From assembly GCF_000021685.1 (NCBI RefSeq), contig NC_011959.1, positions 124,001-188,000 on the forward strand: a stretch of 64,000 nt of DNA, in the 5' to 3' direction. The position numbers were made by a program, and so were the translations under genes. How positions within the stretch are numbered: the first letter of the stretch is position 1; each line of letters starts with the position of its first letter. Of this stretch, positions 43,677 through 51,135 are shown piece after piece. The notes under the pieces were generated by a model. It did not search any database, was not told the DNA's origin, and saw only the letters and a list, made by a program, of their open reading frames with translations. The stretch is from Thermomicrobium roseum DSM 5159. Lineage in GTDB: Bacteria > Chloroflexota > Chloroflexia > Thermomicrobiales > Thermomicrobiaceae.

Positions 43677-44336
43677 ATGGATGCCACGGCGATCGTCCGA
43701 ATCACCGAACGCGTTCTCGCGCGACTCGATCTTCTGAACAGTGCTCGGGAGCGTGCGCTGGCGGAAACGCGCCAGATCACCCGCTTGAGCGCCAATGCCG
43801 TTCGGGCTGTCCATCGGGGCGAGTTCGCCGAAGCGGGGGCGCTACTCGAAGAGGCGCGGCGGATCAAGGAAGCACTGACAGCTCATCTGGCCGACTACCC
43901 AGCGATCTACTGGTCCGGCTATGTCCAAGATGCGCACAAGGAATATGCGGAGGCGAGCCTGACGCTCGCGCTGGTGGCTGGTCGGCCGATTCCCAGCCCG
44001 GAGACGCTTCAGGTCGAAGATGCGGTCTACTTGAACGCGCTCGGCGAGGCATGCGGGGAGCTCCGCCGCCATATACTCGACCTCATCCGGGCGGGTGATC
44101 TCGCGCGGGCTGAGACGGTGCTCGCTGTGATGGACGAAATCTACGGTGTCCTGGTGCAGGTCGACTATCCGGATGCAGTGACCAACGGTCTTCGGCGAAC
44201 GACCGACATGGTGCGGGGCGTGCTGGAGCGGACGCGGGGTGACCTCACGCTCGCAGTCGAGCAGCAAAAGTTGAGCGACGCACTGGCCCAGGCCCGCCGA
44301 GCGGTCGGCTTGGGCGAGCCTGGGCAGCCGAGCTGA
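43677..44336 (+). CDS. translin-family protein
   Basis: 219 residues from ATG 43677, with GGAGGGGGCGAA upstream; the open frame extends further but lacks other signals. It is all-helical. The stretches YVQDAHKEYAEASLTLALVA, VYLNALGEACGELRRHILDL, then MDEIYGVLVQVDYP and VTNGLRRTTDMVRGVLERTR follow the translin pattern. Translins in eukaryotes bind nucleic acids and, with TRAX, cleave RNA; bacterial members are little studied. It stands alone, convergent with the ferritin-like gene. Confidence 0.75.
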   Translation: MDATAIVRITERVLARLDLLNSARERALAETRQITRLSANAVRAVHRGEFAEAGALLEEARRIKEALTAHLADYPAIYWSGYVQDAHKEYAEASLTLALVAGRPIPSPETLQVEDAVYLNALGEACGELRRHILDLIRAGDLARAETVLAVMDEIYGVLVQVDYPDAVTNGLRRTTDMVRGVLERTRGDLTLAVEQQKLSDALAQARRAVGLGEPGQPS

Positions 44337-44347
44337 TCGGCCGTCGC

Positions 44348-44770
44348 TCAAGCGACGCCGCGGAGGAGTTTCTCGCACTCCTCCTTGTGGCGCGTCTCGT
44401 CTGAGATGATCTCCTGGAGGTCGTTCGCCAGGCCGTAGTCGCCGAACTCTTCGGCCTGCTTCATGCGCTCGACGTAGCTCTTGATGGTACGTTCCTCTGC
44501 TTCCAGCACCCGTTCGATCATTTCCCGATTCGAGTTCGCCCTGGGTACCGGCAGCGGCTCATCGACCGGCTCGCCGCCGAGCGCAGTGATCTTGTTGGCC
44601 AGGAACAGCGCATGACGAAGCTCGTCCTGGATCTCCTTCTGGAAGAACTCAGCCAGTTCGATGCGATCCACACCGGTCGCTGCGGCAGCGTAGTGGATGT
44701 ACATGATGATGGCCTGGAATTCGCCCGCCAGATCCTGGTTCAGTCCATCGATGAGCGTTTTCTTGTCCAT
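44348..44770 (-). CDS. ferritin-like/bacterioferritin-type protein
   Basis: 140 residues from ATG 44770, behind GGAGGGAAAACC. A four-helix bundle is indicated, with iron-ligand motifs EFQAIIMYIHYA and FFQKEIQDELRHALFLANKI, then EAEERTIKSYVERM and ISDETRHKEECEKLL (ExxH pairs). This is the ferritin-like di-iron arrangement. It likely stores iron or protects from peroxide in the cytoplasm. It ends 11 bases from the convergent translin gene. Confidence 0.85.
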   Translation of the reverse strand: MDKKTLIDGLNQDLAGEFQAIIMYIHYAAAATGVDRIELAEFFQKEIQDELRHALFLANKITALGGEPVDEPLPVPRANSNREMIERVLEAEERTIKSYVERMKQAEEFGDYGLANDLQEIISDETRHKEECEKLLRGVA

Positions 44771-44823
44771 GGTTTTCCCTCCAGTTCCCTGAACCCGACG
44801 AGGGAAGTATAGCTCGTGCGGCC

Positions 44824-46290
44824 TCAGGGAGTGGCGGCAGTCGCCCGCTCCGGTTGCCAGCGCAGATCCAGTTCCCGATTGGCGCGCACCTCGTCCAATC
44901 GCTTGTAGAAGGTCTGGTGCGGTGCCTGACGCACGAATTCTGGATCGCGCTCCACTTCCTCGGCGATCTGCCGCATGGCCGCGACGAAGCGGTCGAGCGT
45001 TTCCAGACTCTCCGTCTCGGTGGGCTCGATCATCAGCGCTTCCTGGACGATCAAGGGGAAGGCGACCGTCGGTGGGTGGAGACCGAAATCGAGCAAGCGC
45101 TTGGCGATATCCATCGCTCGCACACCATGCCGCTTCTGGCGCACAGCAGAGAGCACGAACTCGTGCATGCAGGTCCGGTCGTACGGCACCTCGTACACAT
45201 CGCGCAGACGGGCCAGGAGATAGTTGGCTGCCAGCACGGCGTCCTCGCTGACTCGGCGGAGTCCGCTCCCGCCGTGCATACGGATGTACGCATAGGCGCG
45301 GATGTGCATCCCGACATTCCCGTGGAAGGAATGGATCTTGCCGATGGAGCGCTCAGGCCAGTGCCAGGTGTACTCGGGATCCTCGCCGGGGCGTCGTACG
45401 ACGATCGGGCCAGGGAGGAACTCGGCGAGGTGCGCTTTGACCCCGACCGGCCCACTTCCCGGGCCGCCACCGCCGTGCGGTGTCGAGAAGGTCTTGTGCA
45501 AGTTGAAGTGCATAATGTCGACGCCGAAGTCGCCGGGGCGCGCGATGCCGAGCAGCGCGTTGAAGTTCGCACCGTCGTTGTAGACGAGTCCGCCGACGCT
45601 GTGGATCAGGTCGACGATCTCGGTGATGTTCTCGTCCCAGAGACCGAGCGTGTTAGGGTTGGTGATCATGATCGCTGCGGTGTCCGGCCCGACGAGCTGC
45701 CGCAATTGTTCGATATCCACATTGCCACGCGCATCCGACTTGACTTCGACGACCCGGAATCCGGCCATGGCTGCGGTGGCTGGATTGGTGCCGTGTGCCG
45801 AATCCGGGATGATGACGGTCCGGCGCTCGTGTTCGCCGCGGGCATCGAAGTACGCTCGCGCGATGAGGATGCCGGTGAGTTCTCCGTGCGCGCCAGCGGC
45901 TGGCTGCAGCGAGACGGCGTCGAAGCCAGCGATCTCCGCCAGGAACCCTTGCAGTTCATACATCAGGCGAAGAATGCCTTGCACGGTTCGCGGATCCTGG
46001 AGCGGATGGAGATGTGCGAAACCGGGAAAGCGAGCCACCAGCTCGTTGATCTTCGGGTTGTACTTCATGGTGCAGGAGCCCAGCGGGTAAAAGTCGATAT
46101 CGACGGCATGGTTGAGCTGCGAGAGGCGGGTGAAGTGCCGCACGACATCGATCTCGCTGACTTCGGGGAGCGGCAAATCGTCCCGCACGTGTTCGACGGG
46201 CAGTGGTGCCTCCGGGACATCGAGATCCGGTACCGAGGTACCCGTCCGTCCCGGCTTGGAAAGCTCGAAAATGAGCGGTTCCACGCGCAT
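44824..46290 (-). CDS. gcvPB: glycine dehydrogenase (decarboxylating) subunit 2
   Basis: 488 residues, ATG 46290 behind GGGAGG. The PLP Lys is in NLHKTFSTPHGGGGPGSGPV. Other signatures are FYPLGSCTMKYNPKINE and SLQPAAGAHGELTGILIARA. The length is that of the subunit-2 half of the two-protein P-protein of archaea and many Gram-positives and Chloroflexota. Subunit 1, gcvT and a classical gcvH are not next to it, so they must be elsewhere. It decarboxylates glycine and passes the aminomethyl group to lipoylated H-protein. Confidence 0.95.
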   Translation of the reverse strand: MRVEPLIFELSKPGRTGTSVPDLDVPEAPLPVEHVRDDLPLPEVSEIDVVRHFTRLSQLNHAVDIDFYPLGSCTMKYNPKINELVARFPGFAHLHPLQDPRTVQGILRLMYELQGFLAEIAGFDAVSLQPAAGAHGELTGILIARAYFDARGEHERRTVIIPDSAHGTNPATAAMAGFRVVEVKSDARGNVDIEQLRQLVGPDTAAIMITNPNTLGLWDENITEIVDLIHSVGGLVYNDGANFNALLGIARPGDFGVDIMHFNLHKTFSTPHGGGGPGSGPVGVKAHLAEFLPGPIVVRRPGEDPEYTWHWPERSIGKIHSFHGNVGMHIRAYAYIRMHGGSGLRRVSEDAVLAANYLLARLRDVYEVPYDRTCMHEFVLSAVRQKRHGVRAMDIAKRLLDFGLHPPTVAFPLIVQEALMIEPTETESLETLDRFVAAMRQIAEEVERDPEFVRQAPHQTFYKRLDEVRANRELDLRWQPERATAATP

Positions 46291-46481
46291 CGCTGATCCT
46301 CCCAGGCGAGATCCCAGCCTCGACGGTAGCCTAGCATGTCGTTCCTCAGTTCAGCAATCGCGGACATGTTGGTCCACCGCAGTCGGTGGTAAAGGGGTCC
46401 CACGCCGGTGACCGAGTAGGTCACCTGGCTGCTCATCACCGCGCGTTCCCTCTCGCGCCGCGTGACTCGCCCGGCGAGTGC

Positions 46482-46487
46482 TAGAAT
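46482..46487 (+). promoter_or_regulatory. extended -10 element before the DUF1385 gene
   Basis: TAGAAT preceded by TGC forms an extended -10 (TGnTAGAAT). No good -35 is present. A transcription start near 46494 would exclude the in-frame GTG at 46478 and supports the GTG at 46523. Confidence 0.4.
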
Positions 46488-46522
46488 CGGCGTCGAGGAG
46501 CGGGGCAGCACGGAGCGACGAC

Positions 46523-47530
46523 GTGGCGGACGAGCGCACCATCTACGGCGGCCAAGCAGTCCTCGAAGGTGTCATGATGCGCGGCGTCCGCCATCTGGCG
46601 ACGGCGGTTCGCTTGCCGGACGGCCGGATCGCCGTCTGGGAGCTGCCGCTCGCTTCCGAGCGCTGGGCAGCGCGGCTGCGCCATGTTCCCCTTCTGCGCG
46701 GTGTTTTGGCCTTATGGGAGACGCTCGTCCTCGGTGTGCGCGCGCTGGTTTTTTCCGCGCACGTCGCTGTCCGCTATGATCCGGAGCTCGAGCAGACAAA
46801 GCCTGGGACGAGTGCGAGCTCATGGGGTGGTCTCTTGTGGGGAACCGTCGCGCTCTCGCTCGCCCTTTCCGTGGGCCTCTTCTTTCTCCTCCCGCTCGGT
46901 GTCGCTAGCCTGCTCGACCGATGGGTCGGGTCGGGCTGGACGATCCATGCCTTGGAGGGGACGATCCGGCTCGGGATCCTTCTGGGCTACTTGGCCGTGA
47001 TCGGACGGACGCCGGATATCGCTCGCGTCTTCGGGTACCACGGTGCTGAACACAAAACGATCCATGCCTGGGAGCACGGGGATCCGTTGACGGTGGAGGG
47101 AGCTCGCCCGCACAGCCTGCTGCATCCTCGGTGCGGGACCGGTTTCCTGCTGATCGTGGTCGCGCTCTCGATCGTGGTGTTCGCCTTCCTGGGCTGGCCG
47201 TCGCTGGTGTGGCGTGTTCTTTCGCGCGTTGCGCTGATTCCCCTGATCGCGGCCTTGGCCTACGAAATCATTCGCTTGGCTGCACGCTGGTTCCACCTTC
47301 GCCCGGTGCGGGTCTTGCTCGCGCCGAGCCTGGCGCTGCAGCGGCTGACGACTCGGGAACCGGACGATGCGATGCTCGAGACGGCTATCGTCGCCTTGCA
47401 TCGCGTCCTGGTTGCCGAAGGGCATGCAGTCCCGGCGCTGGCGGTGTCCGCCCCGGTTATCGTGGTCGACGAAGCAGGGCAGGAGCAGGCGGTCTTCGCC
47501 CCGTCCGGCAAGCGAGAGGAACGAGCATGA
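46523..47530 (+). CDS. DUF1385 family membrane protein
   Basis: 335 residues from GTG 46523, preceded at 7 bases by GGAG. The family block IYGGQAVLEGVMMRG opens the protein, and EHKTIHAWEHGDPLTVEGAR plus HPRCGTGFLLIVV follow mid-protein. At least four membrane segments are visible. DUF1385 proteins are metal-dependent-looking membrane proteins of unknown function, commonly next to translation release-factor genes, but here next to argH. Its stop overlaps the argH start as ATGA. Confidence 0.85.
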   Translation: MADERTIYGGQAVLEGVMMRGVRHLATAVRLPDGRIAVWELPLASERWAARLRHVPLLRGVLALWETLVLGVRALVFSAHVAVRYDPELEQTKPGTSASSWGGLLWGTVALSLALSVGLFFLLPLGVASLLDRWVGSGWTIHALEGTIRLGILLGYLAVIGRTPDIARVFGYHGAEHKTIHAWEHGDPLTVEGARPHSLLHPRCGTGFLLIVVALSIVVFAFLGWPSLVWRVLSRVALIPLIAALAYEIIRLAARWFHLRPVRVLLAPSLALQRLTTREPDDAMLETAIVALHRVLVAEGHAVPALAVSAPVIVVDEAGQEQAVFAPSGKREERA

Positions 47531-48984
47531 CGACACCAGCCAAATTGTGGGGAGGTCGTTTCCAGAAGCCGACGCACGAACTCGTCGATCAGCTCAATGC
47601 GTCCCTCCCCTTCGATCGACGGCTGGCGCGCCACGATATTTTGGGCTCGCTCGCGCACGTGACCATGCTCGCCCAGCGAGGAATCATCCCGCGGGAGGAT
47701 GCGCAGACGATCGCTCGTGGACTCCGGACCATCCTTCGCGAGATCGAAGAGGAGCGCTTCGCGTTCCGGCTGGCGGACGAGGACATTCACCTGAGCGTAG
47801 AGCGGCGCCTCCACGAGCTCATCGGGCCGGTCGCGGGGCGACTCCATACGGCGCGCAGCCGCAACGATCAGGTGGCGCTCGACTTCCGTCTCTGGATGCG
47901 CGAAGCTCTGCTCGAGATCGCCGAGGGAATCGTCGAAACGAGTGGTGCGCTCCTCGATCTTGCCGAACTCCACCGCGATGTCGTGATGCCCGGGTACACG
48001 CACCTCCAGCGTGCCCAGCCGGTTCTCTTCGCTCATCATGTGCATGCCTATGTCGTCATGTTGACGCGGGATCTGGAGCGCCTGCGCCAGCTGTATCAGC
48101 GAGTCAATCGCTCACCGCTCGGCTCAGGAGCGCTGGCTGGTGTTCCCTATCCGATCGATCGGCACGTGGTCGCAGCGCTCCTGGCCATGGACGGGGTGCT
48201 CGAGAACAGCATCGACGCCGTCTCCGATCGCGATTTCGCCCTGGAGTTCTTAGCTGATCTCGCGATCCTGATGGCGCATCTTTCGCGTTTGGCCGAGGAG
48301 TTGGTCCTCTGGTCGAGCAGTGAGTTCGGCTTCATCGAGTTCGACGATGCCTTCGCAACCGGTTCCTCGATCATGCCCCAAAAGAAGAACCCGGATGTCG
48401 CCGAGCTCTTGCGCGGCAAGAGTGGGCGCGTGTTCGGGCACTTGATCGGTCTGCTGACGGTCGTCAAAGGACTCCCGTTGGCCTACAACAAAGATCTTCA
48501 GGAAGATAAAGAAGGAGTCTTCGACGCCTACGACACCGTCGCACTCCTGCTGCGCGTCCTGCCGCCCATGTTGCGCACCTTGCGGATCAACCGCGAGCGG
48601 CTCGAGGCGGCGGCTGGGCAGAACTTCACACTCGCGACCGACATCGCCGATGCATTGGTTCGGGCGGGTGTCCCGTTCCGGGAAGCCCACGAGGCGGTCG
48701 GACGCTTGGTCGCGTTCTGTCTCGCATCCGGAAAGAGCCTCGATCAGTTGACCGCTGACGAACTGGCTCGGTTCCATTCCAAGCTCGCGGAGATCACGTT
48801 GCCGCGGACGGTGTGGGATGCAGTGCGCGCTCGGGAACACCTGGGAGGCACCGGACCGGAGCATGTCGCGCGGGCGATCGCGGCGAGTCGGGCTGACTCG
48901 GCCGGCGCACGACAGTGGCTCGAAAGCGAGCGACAGCGGATCGAGCATGCCTTTGCCCGGCTCTTGAGCGAGGACGTGCCATGA
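47527..48984 (+). CDS. argH: argininosuccinate lyase
   Basis: 485 residues, standard length. It begins KLWGGRFQKPTHELVDQLNA. The lyase signature GSSIMPQKKNPDVAELLRGK is the catalytic flexible loop, TARSRNDQVALDFRLWMR the substrate-binding motif, and GYTHLQRAQPVLFAHH holds the general acid/base His. It splits argininosuccinate to arginine and fumarate. It overlaps DUF1385 upstream and a GNAT gene downstream; argG is not in the window. Confidence 0.97.
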   Translation: MTTPAKLWGGRFQKPTHELVDQLNASLPFDRRLARHDILGSLAHVTMLAQRGIIPREDAQTIARGLRTILREIEEERFAFRLADEDIHLSVERRLHELIGPVAGRLHTARSRNDQVALDFRLWMREALLEIAEGIVETSGALLDLAELHRDVVMPGYTHLQRAQPVLFAHHVHAYVVMLTRDLERLRQLYQRVNRSPLGSGALAGVPYPIDRHVVAALLAMDGVLENSIDAVSDRDFALEFLADLAILMAHLSRLAEELVLWSSSEFGFIEFDDAFATGSSIMPQKKNPDVAELLRGKSGRVFGHLIGLLTVVKGLPLAYNKDLQEDKEGVFDAYDTVALLLRVLPPMLRTLRINRERLEAAAGQNFTLATDIADALVRAGVPFREAHEAVGRLVAFCLASGKSLDQLTADELARFHSKLAEITLPRTVWDAVRAREHLGGTGPEHVARAIAASRADSAGARQWLESERQRIEHAFARLLSEDVP

Positions 48985-49475
48985 CCGGCATCGAATCAGA
49001 AACGCGTTCCGCGCAGCCACGAGCGATCCGGGTGGAGCCGGTACGGACCCCGGAGGAACTCGAGATCGTCTACCAGATCCGCCGCGAGGTGTTCGATCAG
49101 GAACAGCACCTGACGACGTGGGTGCACGATTATCCGGAGGATGGTGCGGGACTGAACGTGCTCGCCTGGATCGACGGGGAAGCCGTTGGAACAGGGCGGG
49201 TCACGCTCTGGGGTGACGAGGCACAGATCGCCTGGGTGGCGGTCCGCAAGCCCTACCGTGGGCAAGGCGTCGGGCGAGCCATCATGGAGCGACTGATCCG
49301 CTGGGCAGAGGAACAGGGCGCACGAACGGTCACGCTCAATGCTCAAACACACGCTCTCGAGTTCTATCGCAAGTTGGGTTTCCGACCGATCGGTCGGCCG
49401 TTTTCCATGGCCCACATCGAGCATCAGTTCATGGAGCGCGAGCTCCGCCCGGTCCGAACGAAGGGAGGCCAGTGA
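48981..49475 (+). CDS. GNAT-family N-acetyltransferase
   Basis: 164 residues from ATG 48981, overlapping the argH stop. The acetyl-CoA-binding P-loop is WVAVRKPYRGQGVGRAIMER, with VTLNAQTHALEFYRKLGFRP as the C-terminal motif B. The N-terminal EIVYQIRREVFDQEQHL is common to the ElaA/YjcF type. Placement after argH allows an arginine-pathway role, such as N-acetylglutamate synthesis, but this is not demonstrated. Confidence 0.85.
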   Translation: MTGIESETRSAQPRAIRVEPVRTPEELEIVYQIRREVFDQEQHLTTWVHDYPEDGAGLNVLAWIDGEAVGTGRVTLWGDEAQIAWVAVRKPYRGQGVGRAIMERLIRWAEEQGARTVTLNAQTHALEFYRKLGFRPIGRPFSMAHIEHQFMERELRPVRTKGGQ

Positions 49476-50386
49476 TGCCGTCGGTCCGCCAGCCGATTCT
49501 GTTGCAAAAGAAGCCGGACTGGTTCCGCGTGCGGCGGGAGCACGGGCCGAACTATCTCGAACTCCGGCGCCTGGTGCTGGAGGAAGGTTTGCACACGGTC
49601 TGTCAAGAGGCGCGTTGCCCCAACATTTACGAATGCTGGAACCAGCGTACCGCGACGTTCATGATCCTCGGCGATCGTTGCACGCGGGCGTGCCGATTTT
49701 GCAATGTCCGGTGGGGACGAAGCGGCACAGTCGACTGGGAAGAGCCGCGCCGGGTCGCTGAGGCGGTCGAGCGTTTGGGGCTGGACTTCGCGGTGATCAC
49801 GTCCGTCAACCGGGACGATCTGCCTGATGGTGGAGCTGCTGTCTTCGCGGCGACGATCCGTGAGATCCGCTCACGCATCCCCTCGTGTGGCATCGAGGTT
49901 TTGATTCCCGATTTCCTCGGCAACTGGTACGCACTGCGTACCGTCGTCGAGGCACGGCCCGAGGTGATCGCGCACAATATCGAGACGGTGCCGCGACTCT
50001 TCCGCGTCATCCAGCCGTGGGACGATTACGGCCGGAGCCTCGAACTTTTCCGACGAGTGCAGGCGATGGACGATGCGATCGCGCTCAAGTCGGGCCTGAT
50101 CGTCGGTATGGGGGAGACGTGGGACGAGCTTCTTGCTGTCATGCGCGATCTCCGTGAGGTCGGCGTGGAGATCTTGACCATCGGGCAATATCTGCCGCCG
50201 ACACCGCGACATTTCCCGCTCCATCGCTACTACACGTTGGAGGAATTCGAGGAGCTGCGGCGGATCGGCGAGGAAGAGTTGGGTTACGTGTACGTAGAGT
50301 CCGGCCCGCTGGTGCGGTCGTCCTACCACGCCAAGGAGCAGTACGAGCGCTATCGGGCCCGCCGTCTCGAGGTGCGTCGGGGGTAG
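49475..50386 (+). CDS. lipA: lipoyl synthase
   Basis: 303 residues from ATG 49475; GGAGG lies 6 bases upstream and a GTG one codon earlier is possible. The auxiliary-cluster Cys set is CQEARCPNIYECW and the radical SAM cluster is CTRACRFCNV. SSYHAKEQY near the C-terminus carries the conserved Ser ligand. It inserts two sulfur atoms into octanoyl groups on carrier proteins. With lipB downstream it can supply lipoate to GcvH, to 2-oxoacid dehydrogenases and possibly to the sHdr lipoate-binding proteins. Confidence 0.97.
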   Translation: MPSVRQPILLQKKPDWFRVRREHGPNYLELRRLVLEEGLHTVCQEARCPNIYECWNQRTATFMILGDRCTRACRFCNVRWGRSGTVDWEEPRRVAEAVERLGLDFAVITSVNRDDLPDGGAAVFAATIREIRSRIPSCGIEVLIPDFLGNWYALRTVVEARPEVIAHNIETVPRLFRVIQPWDDYGRSLELFRRVQAMDDAIALKSGLIVGMGETWDELLAVMRDLREVGVEILTIGQYLPPTPRHFPLHRYYTLEEFEELRRIGEEELGYVYVESGPLVRSSYHAKEQYERYRARRLEVRRG

Positions 50387-50391
50387 GAGCC

Positions 50392-51135
50392 ATGCCCGAT
50401 GACCCCGTCGTCGCACTCCAGCTCGGAAGAGTCGACTATCTGGCGGCCTGGGAGTTGCAGCGACAGCTCGCGGCTGCCCGCCGGGCTGGAGCGATCCCGG
50501 ACACCCTCTTGCTCCTCGAGCATCCACCGACGTTCACGACCGGGCGGCGCGGTGGGACGCATCACCTTCGCCTCTCCGTGGATGCGTTGGCTGCCCGCGG
50601 GGTGCCTTATTACGTGACGGACCGTGGGGGCGACGTGACCTACCATGGACCGGGGCAGCTGGTCGTGTACGTCATCCTGCGGCTCGGTGAAGGGCAGCGG
50701 CGCGTGCGGCGCTTCGTCGAGTCGTTGGAGGCGACTGTTCTCGACGTGCTGGCGAGCTACGGCATCACGGGGGAACTCGATCCACGTCATCCCGGCGTGT
50801 GGATCGGACGTAACAAGATCGCGGCGATCGGTATCGCCATTCACCATGGGGTGACCTACCACGGCATCGCGCTCAACGTCACGACCGACCTGGAGCCGTT
50901 CGACTGGATCGTCCCCTGCGGGATTCCTGACCGCGGCGTGACCTCGCTTGCGGAACTCGTCGCTGGCCCGGTCGAGTTGGCCGACGTGCAGGCCCGCTGG
51001 CTCGCGGCTTTTGCCGAGCGCTTCGGACGCACCGTGGAGCTCGATCCCGAGCCGGTCCGGTCGCTGGACGACGTCTTGCTGCGACTCACGTCCCGATGGG
51101 CGGGAGCAACCCGATCATCAGCGATTGTTCGATGA
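50392..51135 (+). CDS. lipB: lipoyl(octanoyl) transferase
   Basis: 247 residues. It contains the LipB signature RGGDVTYHGPGQLVVYVILR with catalytic Lys in VWIGRNKIAAIGIAIHHGV and active-site Cys in VPCGIPDRGVTSL. It moves octanoate from acyl carrier protein to lipoyl domains, the step before LipA. It follows lipA after a 5-base gap. Its last 50 bases overlap the 3' end of the convergent helicase gene. Confidence 0.95.
   Translation: MPDDPVVALQLGRVDYLAAWELQRQLAAARRAGAIPDTLLLLEHPPTFTTGRRGGTHHLRLSVDALAARGVPYYVTDRGGDVTYHGPGQLVVYVILRLGEGQRRVRRFVESLEATVLDVLASYGITGELDPRHPGVWIGRNKIAAIGIAIHHGVTYHGIALNVTTDLEPFDWIVPCGIPDRGVTSLAELVAGPVELADVQARWLAAFAERFGRTVELDPEPVRSLDDVLLRLTSRWAGATRSSAIVR

Noticed and set aside
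44854..46296. 480-codon plus-strand open frame
   Set aside because: It is antisense to gcvPB, whose motifs are unmistakable. High GC content creates long opposite-strand frames, and the translation has no domain.
46291..46522. glycine riboswitch upstream of gcvPB
   Set aside because: The short leader between gcvPB and DUF1385 does not show the paired aptamer structure that I would expect.
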